DNA of 64,000 bases from Iris pallida (Eukaryota > Streptophyta > Magnoliopsida > Asparagales > Iridaceae). This document shows, one piece after another, positions 47,496-59,955 of this stretch (its first letter is position 1; the number at the start of each line of letters is the position of its first letter). Below the pieces are notes generated by a model. It was not told the origin of the DNA, made no database searches, and was given only the letters and a program-made list of their open reading frames with translations. The stretch lies in NCBI GenBank assembly GCA_029216955.1, contig JANAVB010005597.1:42021311-42085310 (forward strand), read 5' to 3'. The position numbers and the translations under genes are program-made.

Positions 47496-48527
47496 CACCG
47501 ATAGTGCCAAAAAATCTGATAATTTAGTAATAATTATTTGTTTTCCGACACCGAAAAATGTGATACTCCGATTCGAAAGTACCGGCAGTACCGATATTTG
47601 TAACAAGTAGTTTTGTTGGTTGGTTAATTGGTAACATGGTGATCAGGACATAGTCCCTGCAGCCATTCGACTGGTGAGGCAGAAACTATGTAGCCGTAGA
47701 TAAAGTTGACTGTCCTCCGACCCTCATCCCTCGGTAATGATGATACGATAACCTATCACTATATCTTTTTATAGTAGATGATGTTTTCGTATTATATTAT
47801 GTGGGTTCATCTTGATTCTGTTATTTCCTTCAGATACTAGATCCGATAAGAACATATACTACACCATATGTACAGAACATAGATGATTCACACTAATGTA
47901 TGCTAGAATGAATTTTGGGTTGTGTTCTGAGCCATCTGTTCTCACACTTAAAACAGATATGAATTAGTACTGTGTGTCAATCTTTGTTTTTGTCTTTTCG
48001 GCAAACCTAGGGATTAGATTCTGTATTTTGTATTTTGGGTTCTGTATTTTGGCTCCAGCTCCATTTGCATTAATCTACGGTATGACATGGTGATCAGAAC
48101 ATAGTCCCTGTAGCCATTCGACTGGCGAGGTAGAAACTATGTAGCCATAGATAAAGTTGACTGTCCTTCGACCCTCATCTCTCGGCAATGATGATACGAC
48201 AACCTATCACTATATCTTATATAGTAGTAGATGATGTCTTAGTATTATATTATGTGAGTTCATCTTGATTCTGTTACGTTCTTCAGATACTAGATACGAT
48301 AAGAACATATACTACACCATATGTACCGAACATAGACGATTCACACTAATATATGATAGAATGAATTTTGGGTTGTGTTCTGAGCCATCCTTTCTTACAC
48401 TTGGCAAAAAATCAAATTTTCTGTATTTTATCTGCTTTCGAAAATGTACTCAAACGAGATGATGGTTCCTTTATAGTTAGCTTGCTTATGTTACAATTAT
48501 ATTATTTGTGAATATCGATCTTACCAG

Positions 48528-48761
48528 ATGGTACCCATGACCCGAGCAGCGGTACGTCGTTTGAGGGAAACACTGAATGCTGAGGTGGCTCCTCCTACTG
48601 TTAAGGAGGAAGTGGCACCGGTAGCTAGTGAGACCGGGAGTTCTATTCATCCAGCACCTGCAATGGACTGCATCTTTCTTGTCGCCGTCGATCCCACTTA
48701 CTCGAAGTGGTTGCGTGATCGTATCACTGAGCGTTTGCGTGAGCTGCGTGGTTGTCATTAG
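48528..48761 (+). CDS. Repeat-borne 77-codon ORF, copy 1, function unknown
   Basis: Begins MVPMTRAAVRRLRETLN and ends RERLRELRGCH-like (ITERLRELRGCH). It lies in the first B unit. The N-terminal PMTRA-x3-RL pattern resembles a short motif near the C-terminus of some plant retrotransposon polyproteins (GPMTRARAK-type), so it may be a remnant of one. No domain is recognised. The middle is rich in Val/Pro/Glu. It is nearly identical to copy 2. Whether it is translated is unknown. Confidence 0.4.
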   Translation: MVPMTRAAVRRLRETLNAEVAPPTVKEEVAPVASETGSSIHPAPAMDCIFLVAVDPTYSKWLRDRITERLRELRGCH

Positions 48762-49885
48762 CTATTAGTACATATTTGTATTGGACTATTTGTATTGGGT
48801 TGTGTTTGTATTAGACTACTTGTATTGGACTATATATATGAATTAGTACTGTGTCAATCTCTGGATTGTATCTCCAACTCCAGCTCCAGCTCCAGCTCCA
48901 TCTCCATTTGCATTATGGATTCTGTATTTTGTATTTTAGATTCTGTATTTTGGCTTCAGTTCTAGCTCCATTTGTATTAATCTACGGTACGACATGGTGA
49001 TCAGGACATAGTCCATGGAGCCATTCGACTGGCGAGACAGAAACTATGTAGCCGTAGATGAAGTTGACTGTCCTCCGACCCTCATCCCTCGACAATGATG
49101 ATACGACAACCTATCACTATATCTTTTAGTAGTAGATGATGTCTTAGTATTACATTATGTGGGTTCATCTTGATTCTGTTATATCCTTCAGATATTAGAT
49201 TCGATAAGAACATATACTACACCATATGTACAAAACATAGATGATTCACATTAATGTATGCTAGAATGAATTTTGGGTTGTGTTCTGAGCCATCCGTTCT
49301 CACACTTAAAACAGATATGAATTAGTACTGTGTGTCAATCTTTATTTTTGTATTTTCGGCGAACCCAGGGATTGGATTCTGTATTTTGTATTTTGGATTC
49401 TGTATTTTGGCTCCAGCTCCATTTGCATTAATCTACGGTACGACATGGTGATCAGGACATAGTCCCTGCAGCCATTCGACTGGCGAGGCAGAAACTATGT
49501 AGCCATAGATAAAGTTGACTGTCCTTCGACCCTCATCTCTCGGCAATGATGATATGACAACCTATCACTATATCTTATATAGTAGTAGATGATGTCTTAG
49601 TATTATATTATGTGAGTTTATCTTAATTCTGTTACGTTCTTCAGATACTAGATACGATAAGAACATATACTACACCATATGTACCGAACATAGACGATTC
49701 ACACTAATGTATGATAGAATAAATTTTGGATTGTGTTCTGAGCCATCCTTTCTCACACTTGGCAAAAAATCAAATTTTTTGTATTTTATCTGCTTTCGAA
49801 AATGTACTCAAACGAGATGATGGTTCCTTTATAGTTAGCGTGCTTATGTTACAATTATATTATTTGTGAATATCGATCTTACCAG

Positions 49886-50119
49886 ATGGCACCCATGACC
49901 CGAGCAGCGGCACGTCGTTTGAGGGAAACACTGAATGCTGAGGTGGCTCCTCCTACTGTTAAGGAGGAAGTGGCACCGGTAGCTAGTGAGACCGGGAGTT
50001 CTATTCATCCAGCACCTGCAATGGACTGCATCTTTCTTGTCGCCGTCGATCCCACTTATTCGAAGTGGTTGCGTGATCGTATCACTGAGTGTTTGCGTGA
50101 GCTGCGTGGTTGTCATTAG
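49886..50119 (+). CDS. Repeat-borne 77-codon ORF, copy 2, function unknown
   Basis: Same length and position in the second B unit as copy 1. The two differ at three residues (V2A, V9A and R to C in ITECL). A third B unit (50825 onward) lacks it. A diverged copy starts near 51851 (MAPKIRGSRLRDAQMAVKEK) and is cut by LTR-X. Retention of an open frame in tandem copies may reflect recent amplification rather than selection. Confidence 0.4.
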   Translation: MAPMTRAAARRLRETLNAEVAPPTVKEEVAPVASETGSSIHPAPAMDCIFLVAVDPTYSKWLRDRITECLRELRGCH

Positions 50120-51192
50120 CTATTAGTACATATTTGTATTGGACTATTTGTATTGGGTTGTGTTTGTATTAGACTACTTGTATTGGACTACATATATGAA
50201 TTAGTACTGTGTCAATCTCTGGATTGTATCTCCAGCTCCAGCTCCAGCTCCAGCTCCAGCTCCAGCCCCAGCTCCATCTCCATTTGCATTATAGATTCTG
50301 TATTTTGTATTTTAGATTCTGTATTTTGGCTTCAGTTCTAGCTCCATTTGTATTAATCTACGGTACGACATGGTGATCAGGACATAGTCCATGGAGCCAT
50401 TCGACTGGCGAGACAGAAACTATGTAGTCGTAGATAAAGTTGACCATCCTCCGACCCTCATCCCTCGACAATGATGATACGATAACCTATCACTATATCT
50501 TTTAGTAGTAGATGACGTCTTAGTATTACATTATGTGGGTTCATCTTGATTCTGTTATATCCTTCAGATATTAGATTCGATAAGAACATATACTACACCA
50601 TATGTACAGAACATAGATGATTCACATTAATGTATGCTAGAATGAATTTTGGGTTGTGTTCTGAGCCATCCGTTCTCACACTTAAAACAGATATGAATTA
50701 GTACTGTGTGTCAATCTTTATTTTTGTATTTTCGGCGAACCCAGGGATTGGATTCTGTATTTTGTATTTTAGATTCTGTATTTTGGCTCCGGCTCCAGCT
50801 CCATTTGTATTTATCTACGTTACGACATGGTGATCAGGACATAGTCCCTGCAGCCATTCGACTGGCGAGGCAGAAACTATGTAGCCGTAGATAAAGTTGA
50901 CTGTCCTTCGACCCTCATCCCTCGGCAATGATGATATGACAACCTATCACTATATCTTATATAGTAGTAGATGATGTCTTAGTATTACATTATGTGAGTT
51001 CATTTTGATTCTGTTACATTCTTCATATACTAGATACGATAAGAACATATACTACACCATATGTACAAAACATAGACGATTCACACTAACGTATGCTAGA
51101 ATGAATTTTGGGTTGTGTTCTGAGCCATTCGTCCCCACACTTGGCAATTAAGCATGTGAAATATATCGTTGAAGAACATAAAACTTGTGGTC

Positions 51193-51533
51193 GTTACTGC
51201 AGAAAGTGCAGACTGACATAAACTGACGCACGAAAAGGAGGAGATCAAAGCTGTAACAAGTAAATTTGTATTTTGGATGTTCTACTATTGTAAGCTCTTT
51301 GTTCACAAAGCAAGATATAATGAATACAGAACAAGTATCGAGTTTATAACTCTTGTAAGTTCTATACTTGAGTTACGAACTCGATACTTGTTCTGTATTC
51401 TTTAATTATAGCTTGCTTTGTGAACAAAGAGTTTACAAGAGTTTTTTTTCCAAAGCACAACTTTTGTTGTTCCAACTTAGAGCCCCTCATTTTCATGCGT
51501 CAGTTCATGTCGGTCTTCACTTTCTGCAGTAAC
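51193..51533. mobile_element. 341-bp foldback element inserted in the tandem array
   Basis: Outer arms GTTACTGCAGAAAGTGCAGA and the complementary TCACTTTCTGCAGTAAC close the element. Inner arms (CTCTTTGTTCACAAAGCAAG and the complementary CTTGCTTTGTGAACAAAGAG) and ACAGAACAAGTATCGAGTT pair across a short loop centred near 51363. The arms are about 150 bp with mismatches. No coding sequence or clear duplication is present. MITE-like. Confidence 0.8.
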
Positions 51534-54398
51534 TTCCTCTAATTAACCTCCATCCCCTGGCAATGATGATACGACAACCTATCTTGATTCTGTTATTATA
51601 GTAGATGATGTCTTAGTATTACATTATGTGGGTTCATCTTGATTCTGTTATATCATTCAGATACTAGATTCGATAAAAACATATACTACACCATATATAC
51701 AGAACAAAGACGATTCACACTAATATATGCTAGAATGAATTTTAGGTTGTGTTCTGAGCCATCATTTCTCACACTTGGCAAAAAATCAAATTTTCTGTAT
51801 TTTATCTGCTTTCGAAAATGTACTCAAATGAGATGGCACTCGTTCTCAAGATGGCACCTAAGATCCGAGGATCTCGCTTGAGGGATGCACAGATGGCTGT
51901 GAAAGAGAAGGTGGCACCAGATGTCACGCCCCAGAAACAGAATACTGGAGAGCGAATGACAGACACAGCCAGCTACGTACATTAAAGTGAATCCCACCTC
52001 GCAATACGGTCACGGCTGTCTAGATGCATGAGAGTTTTCTACAAGCCATTAGTCTCTTAGGTTCAAGAACAAGCCTAATGTCTCAATCTCAAGCAAGCAA
52101 GTAAATGTAACAAGATGGTAGATCATCAGACATACAAAGTAAGGCGTCCCAAACATTACATATTCAGATGATCATGAAGCTAGTCATACAAAATACGAAG
52201 ACTAGCAAGAGTTTAAGTCATACATGATCAACCCTAGGATCTGTCAATCATGTTACAGCCATTAGGCAGACAGGAATGTAAATTCAATACGAGCTAACAC
52301 TTGCTCGGCGGCTAAACGCCTCAAAAGAATAATTTATAATAGAGTGGGAGAGCAAAATAAAATCCACTCGTTGCCAGGGTTGCGCCTAGTGTTTACCATC
52401 TGGCTGGAAGGCTGGAAGATCCTCGGGTGCTACTCCAAAATTTGGCTATACAAAACCAGCTGGTCAGACCCCAGAAAGAGCAAGTGCCACAAAAGACTCT
52501 TCACTTAAGAACTAAAACCAGCATATCAGCACATGAGACATAAAGGATAATAAAAGACATGAGTTAGAGAAGACAAGATGATAAACGATAAAACAACTAA
52601 GGGACTATTCCGGTAGCCAAGTTACAATCCGTAAACCAAATAAGGACCGGGGTTGTAATCCTTCACCTGAATAGAGCTTAGTCTCCAACCAATTATCGAC
52701 AAGAGTAAAGCATAACAGTAATGTACAGAAATAACCATGTAGAGGTCTTGCCTAGGCAAGACTAGACGGGACTCCATCCATCAATCACGGTCAAGCAATG
52801 AGTACGGCTTGATACTTTAGCTAACTAGGGTTATCACAAGTCTAATTACTTACAAGATACACTGAGATGTTCCAACAGCCACAAGCCCTGCAGACTTAAT
52901 CCAGGTTATTCGGTAACAAGTTGAGAGAGTTGGATTAGGTGACTTGGGGGTGCAACACATGACAGTATACTGGAAATGTGCCCTACTCGACGGCAGGCTA
53001 CAAATCCAATTAGAGCGCCTAGATAACGGAATTGCCTGTAGCTGAAAAATCTTTTCATGAACAACATGATCAATCTAGTCTTTATCCTAGTCAGATTCAG
53101 TATGAATCTCTGTCCGTTGTAACCAGGAATTCATATCCTAGACATGATGCAAGACGAGATATATAGCTTATACAAGCACAAACATCTACGGTGTCAAGAC
53201 AAAAGTTACTTAGCAAGTGTAACACCCAGTTTTCTAAAATGAGAGTAATTTTGAAATTTTATAATTATAATCATTTAATAATGATATTTAAATCATATTG
53301 TAATTTTTGGTAATTTTAATCAATTTAAAACTATTCAAAGTTTTGAATTGTGATTTTGATGGTTAACTAGTTAAACCCTATAATTGCTAAGCTTAGAGAC
53401 TATCCATGACCATGGGAGCCTAGTCATGTGATTAGGATAACTAATTATAACTTCTTAGCTTAAGGATATTTTGGTCATTTTGACAATTTTGTGAAATTGT
53501 ATTTTTGATTAATTAATATTGTGCTAATTGAATTGTTAGAGACTAACCTCTAAGTTTAGCCTAATCTAGATTAGCCTTGAGTTTAGAACCTTGATTTGGT
53601 TAATCTAGTAATGACATGATTATCAATATCTAGATATTTTATAGTAGGATATTTATACTCTTAGAATATTTGTGAAAAAGGAAGCCTATGACTAGTTGAA
53701 CCAATAGGAAGGCCTAGAATTGGGTGGACAACTCCTAGCCACTCATCTAGACCTAAAATCTAACCCTAATTCATATAATGGCAGCCATCAAGTGCCCCCC
53801 TGTAGTGTCCCGTCCCGCTCAGTCAATCGGAGGAATCGAAATGCCGACGGCGTTCGGACTTAGCCTTGCAACGGCGACTCGAAGACATCGCTCAGGTGGG
53901 GTAGTTTCGATAAACTTGCCTCATCTTAGCCTTCACTTAATAATTCGTGTGTTTTCAACTTGCACAATAGGCTTGATAATAAAAGAGACGAATCCACATA
54001 GCTAAAGAAATAATCCCGACGTGTCAAAATATGTTAGAACATTATGGAAAAAGGTCACACGGTCTGCTTAGAAGTCGGCTCAGAGTGCTTTAAAAATGAC
54101 ACTCGGTCCTTTATCCCGTGGCTTGGGAGAAGGAAAGTTGGTATTCGTCACAAACTATGGGGTTAGCCTAAGTCATAGGCGTAGCCCGCGTAGATGCTCG
54201 ATAAAGCATGCACGTTCCCTCGAATGCAAGGCTCGACGTAGCCTTGATCGTCCCATGAGCTAAGTTATATCGCACGGCTTATGGCATGAGTTTATGTACC
54301 TAAAGACCTTGGTTGTTCAAGTTGAGCGCATGCTCGGTCCCACGGTGCTACGGCTGCTTATAGCCATTTGTTTCCACAGTCTTAAGGCTCGTCACATA

Positions 54399-54545
54399 GA
54401 AGTTCGAGGCGGTCCCTCGGTTGGGAGTCTCGTGTTCCTATCCACGTTAAGAAGTTCAAGGCGGTCCCTCGGTTGGGAGTCTCGCGTTCCTATCCACGTT
54501 AAGAAGTATGAGGCGGTCCCTCGGTTGGGAGTCTCTCGGTCCCGA
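54399..54545 (+). repeat. 52-bp unit, three copies, in LTR-Z
   Basis: GAAGTTC/GAAGTAT starts at 54399, 54451 and 54503, each followed by AGGCGGTCCCTCGGTTGGGA. The third copy diverges at its end. Confidence 0.95.
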
Positions 54546-55524
54546 GGCACGTTATGCCAAGTGTGGGTCAGAGCAAGAGTTGCTAAGTATTGTTCCAGTC
54601 ATACCAACAAATTAGGCCATGCATTTACGTGAGTCTAGATGTCTCATAGGTACGTTGTCATTGGACACCTTGTCGACAAGGATTTCTGTCTAGACTGGTT
54701 ATACGCCGGGGCACCGGACCCAGTCATCCTAGGAGGTTGACGTTATAGAAGTGCATGCCTTCATTGCGTGAGGGTAGTCGAGGGATTTCCATGGGGCTCG
54801 CTACCTGCATCGAAGGACCCACCGCCTACCCGAGCTATGTCCGTGATGGCTTGTCATTGTAATACCTGTGTTCGTATTTCGTATTTCTGGAATATGTGTA
54901 CATATTTATTCTTGTATTGCATGATTTCCTTGCTTAATTTCCTCCCTGGGCTTGGTTTATTCTTGGTTTGGGTTGGCTTGGTTCGGTTTGGGATTGCTAT
55001 TGGTTCATCATGAACCAAGGGGTGAACCCCCTACCTACCACCACCACTCATATTTATTACCTATTCTTCTTCTCTCTCTTCATTAATCTCTTCTTCTTCC
55101 TTCCTCTACACAACACCAACACCCCTTAGGCAAGTGCAACTTGCTTCCACAAGAGAACCCATTTTTATTGTTCCATTAGCTTCTCCTCGTGTTTCTAAGA
55201 CACATTAGAACTTGTCATTTTCTATTTTTGCGGCTTTAATTTTGTAGATCTAGAAATTAGTTATTTTCGGATTTTGATGGTTTTGATCTATCAAACTTCT
55301 TTGTTTTCAAGTTTTGATGGTTCCATGTTGTAGAGAATTTTATTCTACCCAATTTTGACCTTTGAAAAGTTGGATTTGGACTTATTTTGACCAAGTTATG
55401 GACTTTTGAAGCTTTGGGTTCAAACCATGGAGTTCTTGCTGATTTGGAGAAGACAGTGAGCAGTGTGCGCGAGCTTTTTAGCTTGCGTCACTGAGCTGCT
55501 CGCGCTCTTTAGCACAGCGCAGTC

Positions 55525-55700
55525 TGCCTCATACGCTGCCTTTTGGAGGCGTATGTCTTGCATACGCTGCCTTGACAAGGAGTCGTATGGACCTCATACG
55601 CTGCCTTGATGAGAAGTTGTATGGACCTCCTACGCTGCCGTGAAGAGGAGTCGTATGGAGTACATATGCTGCCTTTTGGAAGCGTATGTCTTGCATACGT
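55525..55700 (+). repeat. CATACGCTGCCTT direct repeats in LTR-X(plus)
   Basis: Five to six imperfect units built on CATACGCTGCCTT and GTCGTATGGA, about 35-45 bp each, directly before the 16-bp minisatellite. Confidence 0.8.
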
Positions 55701-56020
55701 TGACCTGAGCGTAGCTTGACCTGAGCGTAGCTTGACCTGAGCGTAGCTTGACTTGAGCGTAGCCTGACCTGAGCGTAGCTTGACCTGAGCGTAGCTTGAC
55801 CTGAGCGTAGCTTGACTTGAGCGTAGCCTGACCTGAGCGTAGCTTGACCTGAGCGTAGCTTGACCTGAGCGTAGCTTGACCTGAGCGTAGCTTGATCTGA
55901 GCGTAGCTTGACTTGAGCGTAGCCTGACCTGAGCGTAGCTTGACCTGAGCATAGCTTGACCTGAGCGTAGCCTGACTTGAGTGCAGCCTGACTTGAGCGC
56001 AGTCTGACTCAGGCGCAACT
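55701..56020 (+). repeat. 16-bp minisatellite TGACCTGAGCGTAGCT, about 20 copies
   Basis: Units of 16 bp with mostly single-base variants (TGACTTGAGCGTAGCC and others), decaying at the right end. Because 16 is not a multiple of 3, the three phases give a 16-residue periodic peptide on the minus strand, so the long open frame there is not evidence of a gene. Confidence 0.95.
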
Positions 56021-59000
56021 GGACCTGACCCTACTTACCCTGGATCTTCTATAGCCCTGTATATTGATATTTTATAGATATTTAACGTCCATTTTATATC
56101 CTTACGCCTTTTGTCCTGAACTTGATAATCACGAATTTACTTGATATGTTTGGAATTGATAATTGAGCATGACGTGATAGTGACCCGTAGTGGTGCACTC
56201 CTGACATGATAACCTGACATGACCTGATAGTGGTCCGCCGTGGCGCACTCCTGACAAGTACACTTGACATGATAACCTGACATGATTATCTCGAATAGCT
56301 GTTGCGACGGCTACCTGACATGACATGACCGGTATAAATAACCTGGACACCGTGGGCGATTGTGCTTGTACAAATAATCCAGTCTTGTCTTGCATCATGT
56401 CTAGGAGGGGACTCCTGAGTACCACGGTCAGGAGTACCTACTGAAATGGACTAAGTTTAATGACTAAAATAATTCACTAGACATGAAGAGATGTTCCCCA
56501 GTTACAGGCGATCCCGTTATCCCGGCCGCAAATGTTTGGACTTGTAGCCTGCCGACGAGTAGGGCACATTTCCAGCCCACTGTTATGTGGGGCACCCACC
56601 ATTGTCACTTAAATGATTGAATTCTATTGTCACTCTAATGTATTGTACTCTCTAGATTGTCACTATAATGATTGCCTGGATAACCTGGATAGCTGCAGGG
56701 CCTGTGACTACTTGGAGCATCTCATTACATCTTGCTAGTAACTAGGATTGTGATAACCCTAGTTAGTTAATGTAGAAAGCCGTAGGCAATGATTGGCCGT
56801 GATTGATTGGATGGAGTCTAGTCCAGTATAGTATTGTCTAGAAATAATTGATTGCAAGATTGTACCAGAATAATTGAATTATTGTCACTCCAGATTGTTA
56901 CTACAATGATTGTACTCTATTGTCACTCTAGCGTAGTGCACTCTTCATTGTCACCTTTAGCAATAAATGATCAGAGAGTAAGTTCTGTTCAGGCGAAGGG
57001 TTACAATCTCGGTCCTTGTTTGGTTTAAGGATTGTAATCTGGCTTCCGGAATAGTATCTTCATCTTCTCTTCATATATTGCCCAGCTATATTGTATTTAG
57101 CATGATTCTCCAGTTATCTTATGTCATGATGCTTTACTTAATCATTTCCTCTGATTGGGATAAGTGCATTGGTAGTGCACAAACCTCAATCTGCGTTATT
57201 TATTGTTGTTTTCTTACATGTTGAATGCTAATGATTTGTTGGTTTTAGTTCTTAAGTGAAGCCTCCTTTGGGGCACTTGCTCTTCCTGGGGTCTGACCCA
57301 GCTGGTTTTGTATGGCCAGATACCGGAGCAGCACCAAAGGATCTCCCTACTTTCCAGCCCGATGGTGGTCACCAGGCGTAACCAGGGCATCGAGTGGGTT
57401 TCCTTTGTTCTCCCACTGTAATATTATAAATTATTCTTTTGAGGCGTTTAGCCGACGAGCAAGTGTTAGCTCGATCGTACTTACTTACAGTCTGTCTACG
57501 GGCTGTAACATGATTGACAAGCCCCGGGGGTTGATCATGTATGGCTGAACTCTTGCTAGTCCTCACATTTTGTAACGACTAGCTTCATGATCATTCCGAA
57601 TATATAATGTATGGGACGCCTTACTATTGTGTATTTGGTGGTCTGACATCTTGTAATTACTATTAGTTGGTTGAGATTGAGACAATAGGCTATTTTATGA
57701 CCATAAGAGACCGATGGATTGTAGTGAAACCCTCACATATCTAGACAGCCGTGACCGTATAGCGGGGTGGATTCCATTCCGTTATACGTAGCTGGCTATG
57801 TCTGCCCCCGCTCTCCAGTATTCTGGTTCTGGGGCGTGACAGTCATGCCAGTGGCCTTTCATATAGATAATTGGCGTGCTAAGCGACGAATTCGCATGCA
57901 CGGTATTGGTCGTAACAGAGGAAGTATAAGTACGGTATATGTTGAGTTATGGAACGCGTGCACGGCTTGCACCCAAAGGTACACAAGTTGGGTTAGACGT
58001 TTCGAGTTAAGTCTGGAAGGGCCGTAGGGTAAGTTTGGTTAAGTCAGGCTAAGCTGTGGGGCACGACCTCGAGATGTGAGGCACGGCCGTGTTGTCACAA
58101 CACGAGTATAGGTAAGACTAAGCGAGGAGGCTGCCTTAGTGATACTAAAGCACGAATCGAGTTTATTGCACGGCCGAGTCGTTACGTCCCAGAGTATGGC
58201 ACGAAAGGCAAGCACGAGGCGATAAGCTGACATTATTGGAACGAGAAGGTCTAGCGGTAAAGTATGAGTACATTATTAGTGCAAGGCACGGTGACGGTCT
58301 AGAGACACAAAATAGACCAAGGCGTCGGTCATAAAATCGATCCTAAGGCAAGACTAGAAAGACAATCGTAAAGGGGCTTGTATTGCACAAAGTAAAATAA
58401 ATATGTCAGTTTTTTATGGGTGGGCGAGGAGCTCACTCCACCAGTATAGTTGAGTACTGACACCCATACAGCTTTTCATGTGCAGGCACAGGTAGAAGCT
58501 CGTGGCGCGGAGCTCGCTTGGATGCGTCGAGGTACGGAGTCCCTTAGCGAGTCGAAACGTGCGACCGCGTGAACCCAAGACTTATACGAGACATAATATA
58601 TGGACATCGCCTTCCGAAGCTTCCGCTGGATTCAAGTATTGTATCGAGAGATGAGAGAGAGAGCAGAGTGACTTGTATATTGAGAGAAAAGCGAGTATGA
58701 GAGACTTGTAATCATGGCCTTGCGCCCAATGTAACCTTTGTTTCAACATCAATAAAGATCTTCTTTTGACTGATTTGTGTTTCGTTCTAAATTTCAGCTG
58801 CATGTTCAATGTCTCTGCTTGGGACTTCTGTGCGACGATCCCGTCGCAGCCGCTGAAATCGGCCGTTATGGAACCTGTCTTGCACGAGTGCAATCTAGGC
58901 TCGTGCGGCATCACCCCTTAGCGAGGACGATCGCTCCTACGGGAGCGGGGCGTGACACCCCCTTCCTATAAAACATCCTTAGTAAAAACCTTTGCCTCTT

Positions 59001-59489
59001 TTACAACTTCTTAGAACCCTAATTGTTCCTCCCCAAATTTTCTTCCCTAAATATCCAAATCAATCCCAAAATGGTTCTAATCAATTGCAATATCACCCTC
59101 TACCATAGTAGAAGCTAGTAGGGGGCTTGCTAGCTAGGGTTTGAAGTGCTTTGGTGAATTGGAGTTCAAGAAGAAACCTCATCATTACCCTTTTTCATTG
59201 AGATTCAATCTCAATAGGTAAATCCTATGAAACCCTTCAAAAATTATGTTTTATTTCATAGATGCATGCATATAGGTATACCCTAGCTGTAGGGATAGTT
59301 TGGTGCTAGGTGGTGTCTATTTCGTATCTGTATCGGACACGTATCATCCCAAATAAGTAGGTGTTCGATGAAATGTTTGTTAGAAATAAATTGTGTTAAT
59401 TTCAGAAACTAAATGAATAGAAAATTAGGTTATTATATATATATATTAATAATCCAGGTGATTGAGTCAAAGATTTAGTTTTTTGTGTG

Positions 59490-59955
59490 TCCAAAACGGA
59501 CACGCACACACGCACGCACACACGGTAGCAGTGTCCTGCTACTCGAGGACTCGTGCGCAGTGTCTGTGTCACTTGGACACGTCTCCTTTGACATAGGGGT
59601 AGGTCTAGTGTCTGACACGACACTCCTAAAGTTTGACACCTTCATGTGCCGTGTCGAGAGAGCACGGACACGTGCACTGTTTTAACACAGCATTGCACAG
59701 TCAGAGAATAGCTCCCTGATACGCATCTCGTGTCCGCACTGGACACGACATGGTTAGGATACAAAGTGTCGATCGTGTAGCCTGACACGTGGGCTACATG
59801 TGGGCAAGACCACGAGGCCACACGTGTCGTGTGTCGTGTCCACGAACGTGGTGAACGCGTGCACGACGCTGTGCACTGTCCAGTGCACTCGTGTGATGTT
59901 TGTGTGTTTGGACACGCTCGTGTCCACTTGGTTGGACACGAACGAGTGTCATGAC
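59490..59955. repeat. GGACACG/CGTGTCC-rich block in LTR-Y
   Basis: Dense GACACG and CGTGTC motifs in both orientations, beginning with a CA/CG-type microsatellite. No regular period. Confidence 0.75.

Larger units (their letters stand above)
47634..51921 (+). repeat. Higher-order tandem array, A (about 451 bp) and B (about 910 bp) units
   Basis: The segment ACATGGTGATCAGGACATAG and its relatives start units at 47634, 48085, 48992, 49443, 50368 and 50825. Spacings are 451, 907, 451, 925 and 457 bp, so short A and long B units alternate with a superunit of about 1.36 kb. A last unit resumes near 51546 after a foldback insertion and is cut by LTR-X at 51922. B units carry a 77-codon ORF. Units contain expanding CCAGCT and TTCTGTATTTTG simple repeats. 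Superunits look about 95% or more identical by eye. Confidence 0.92.
54858..57841 (+). mobile_element. LTR-X(plus): innermost solo LTR, 2,984 bp
   Basis: Starts TGTAATACCTGTG and ends GGTTCTGGGGCGTGACA. GTCAT flanks it exactly at 54853-54857 and 57842-57846. It belongs to the same family as LTR-X(minus), whose 51922-53217 part is its inverted relative. It carries a 16-bp minisatellite at 55701-56020. No gag or pol is present. Confidence 0.88.
53801..58957 (+). mobile_element. LTR-Z: third-level solo LTR (about 2.17 kb without insert)
   Basis: Starts TGTAGTGTCCCGTCCCGC and ends GGAGCGGGGCGTGACA. CCCCC lies at 53796-53800 and 58958-58962. The flanks join as AAGTGCCCCCCTTCCTATAA, a natural continuation of LTR-Y. 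Its own sequence is 53801-54857 and 57847-58957. There are no internal domains. It includes a 52-bp tandem triplication. Confidence 0.85.

Noticed and set aside
47138..47610. Gly/Arg-rich frames of about 100 codons
   Set aside because: Composition artefact of the G-rich tract; several frames and the opposite strand are open at once.
55509..56018. 169-codon minus-strand frame with a LRSSYAQVK-type repeat
   Set aside because: It is the translation of the 16-bp minisatellite. A 16-bp period gives a 16-residue periodic peptide and suppresses stops, so the frame is not evidence of a protein.
55701..56020. CRISPR-like array
   Set aside because: Directly adjoining 16-bp units without unique spacers, in a plant LTR.
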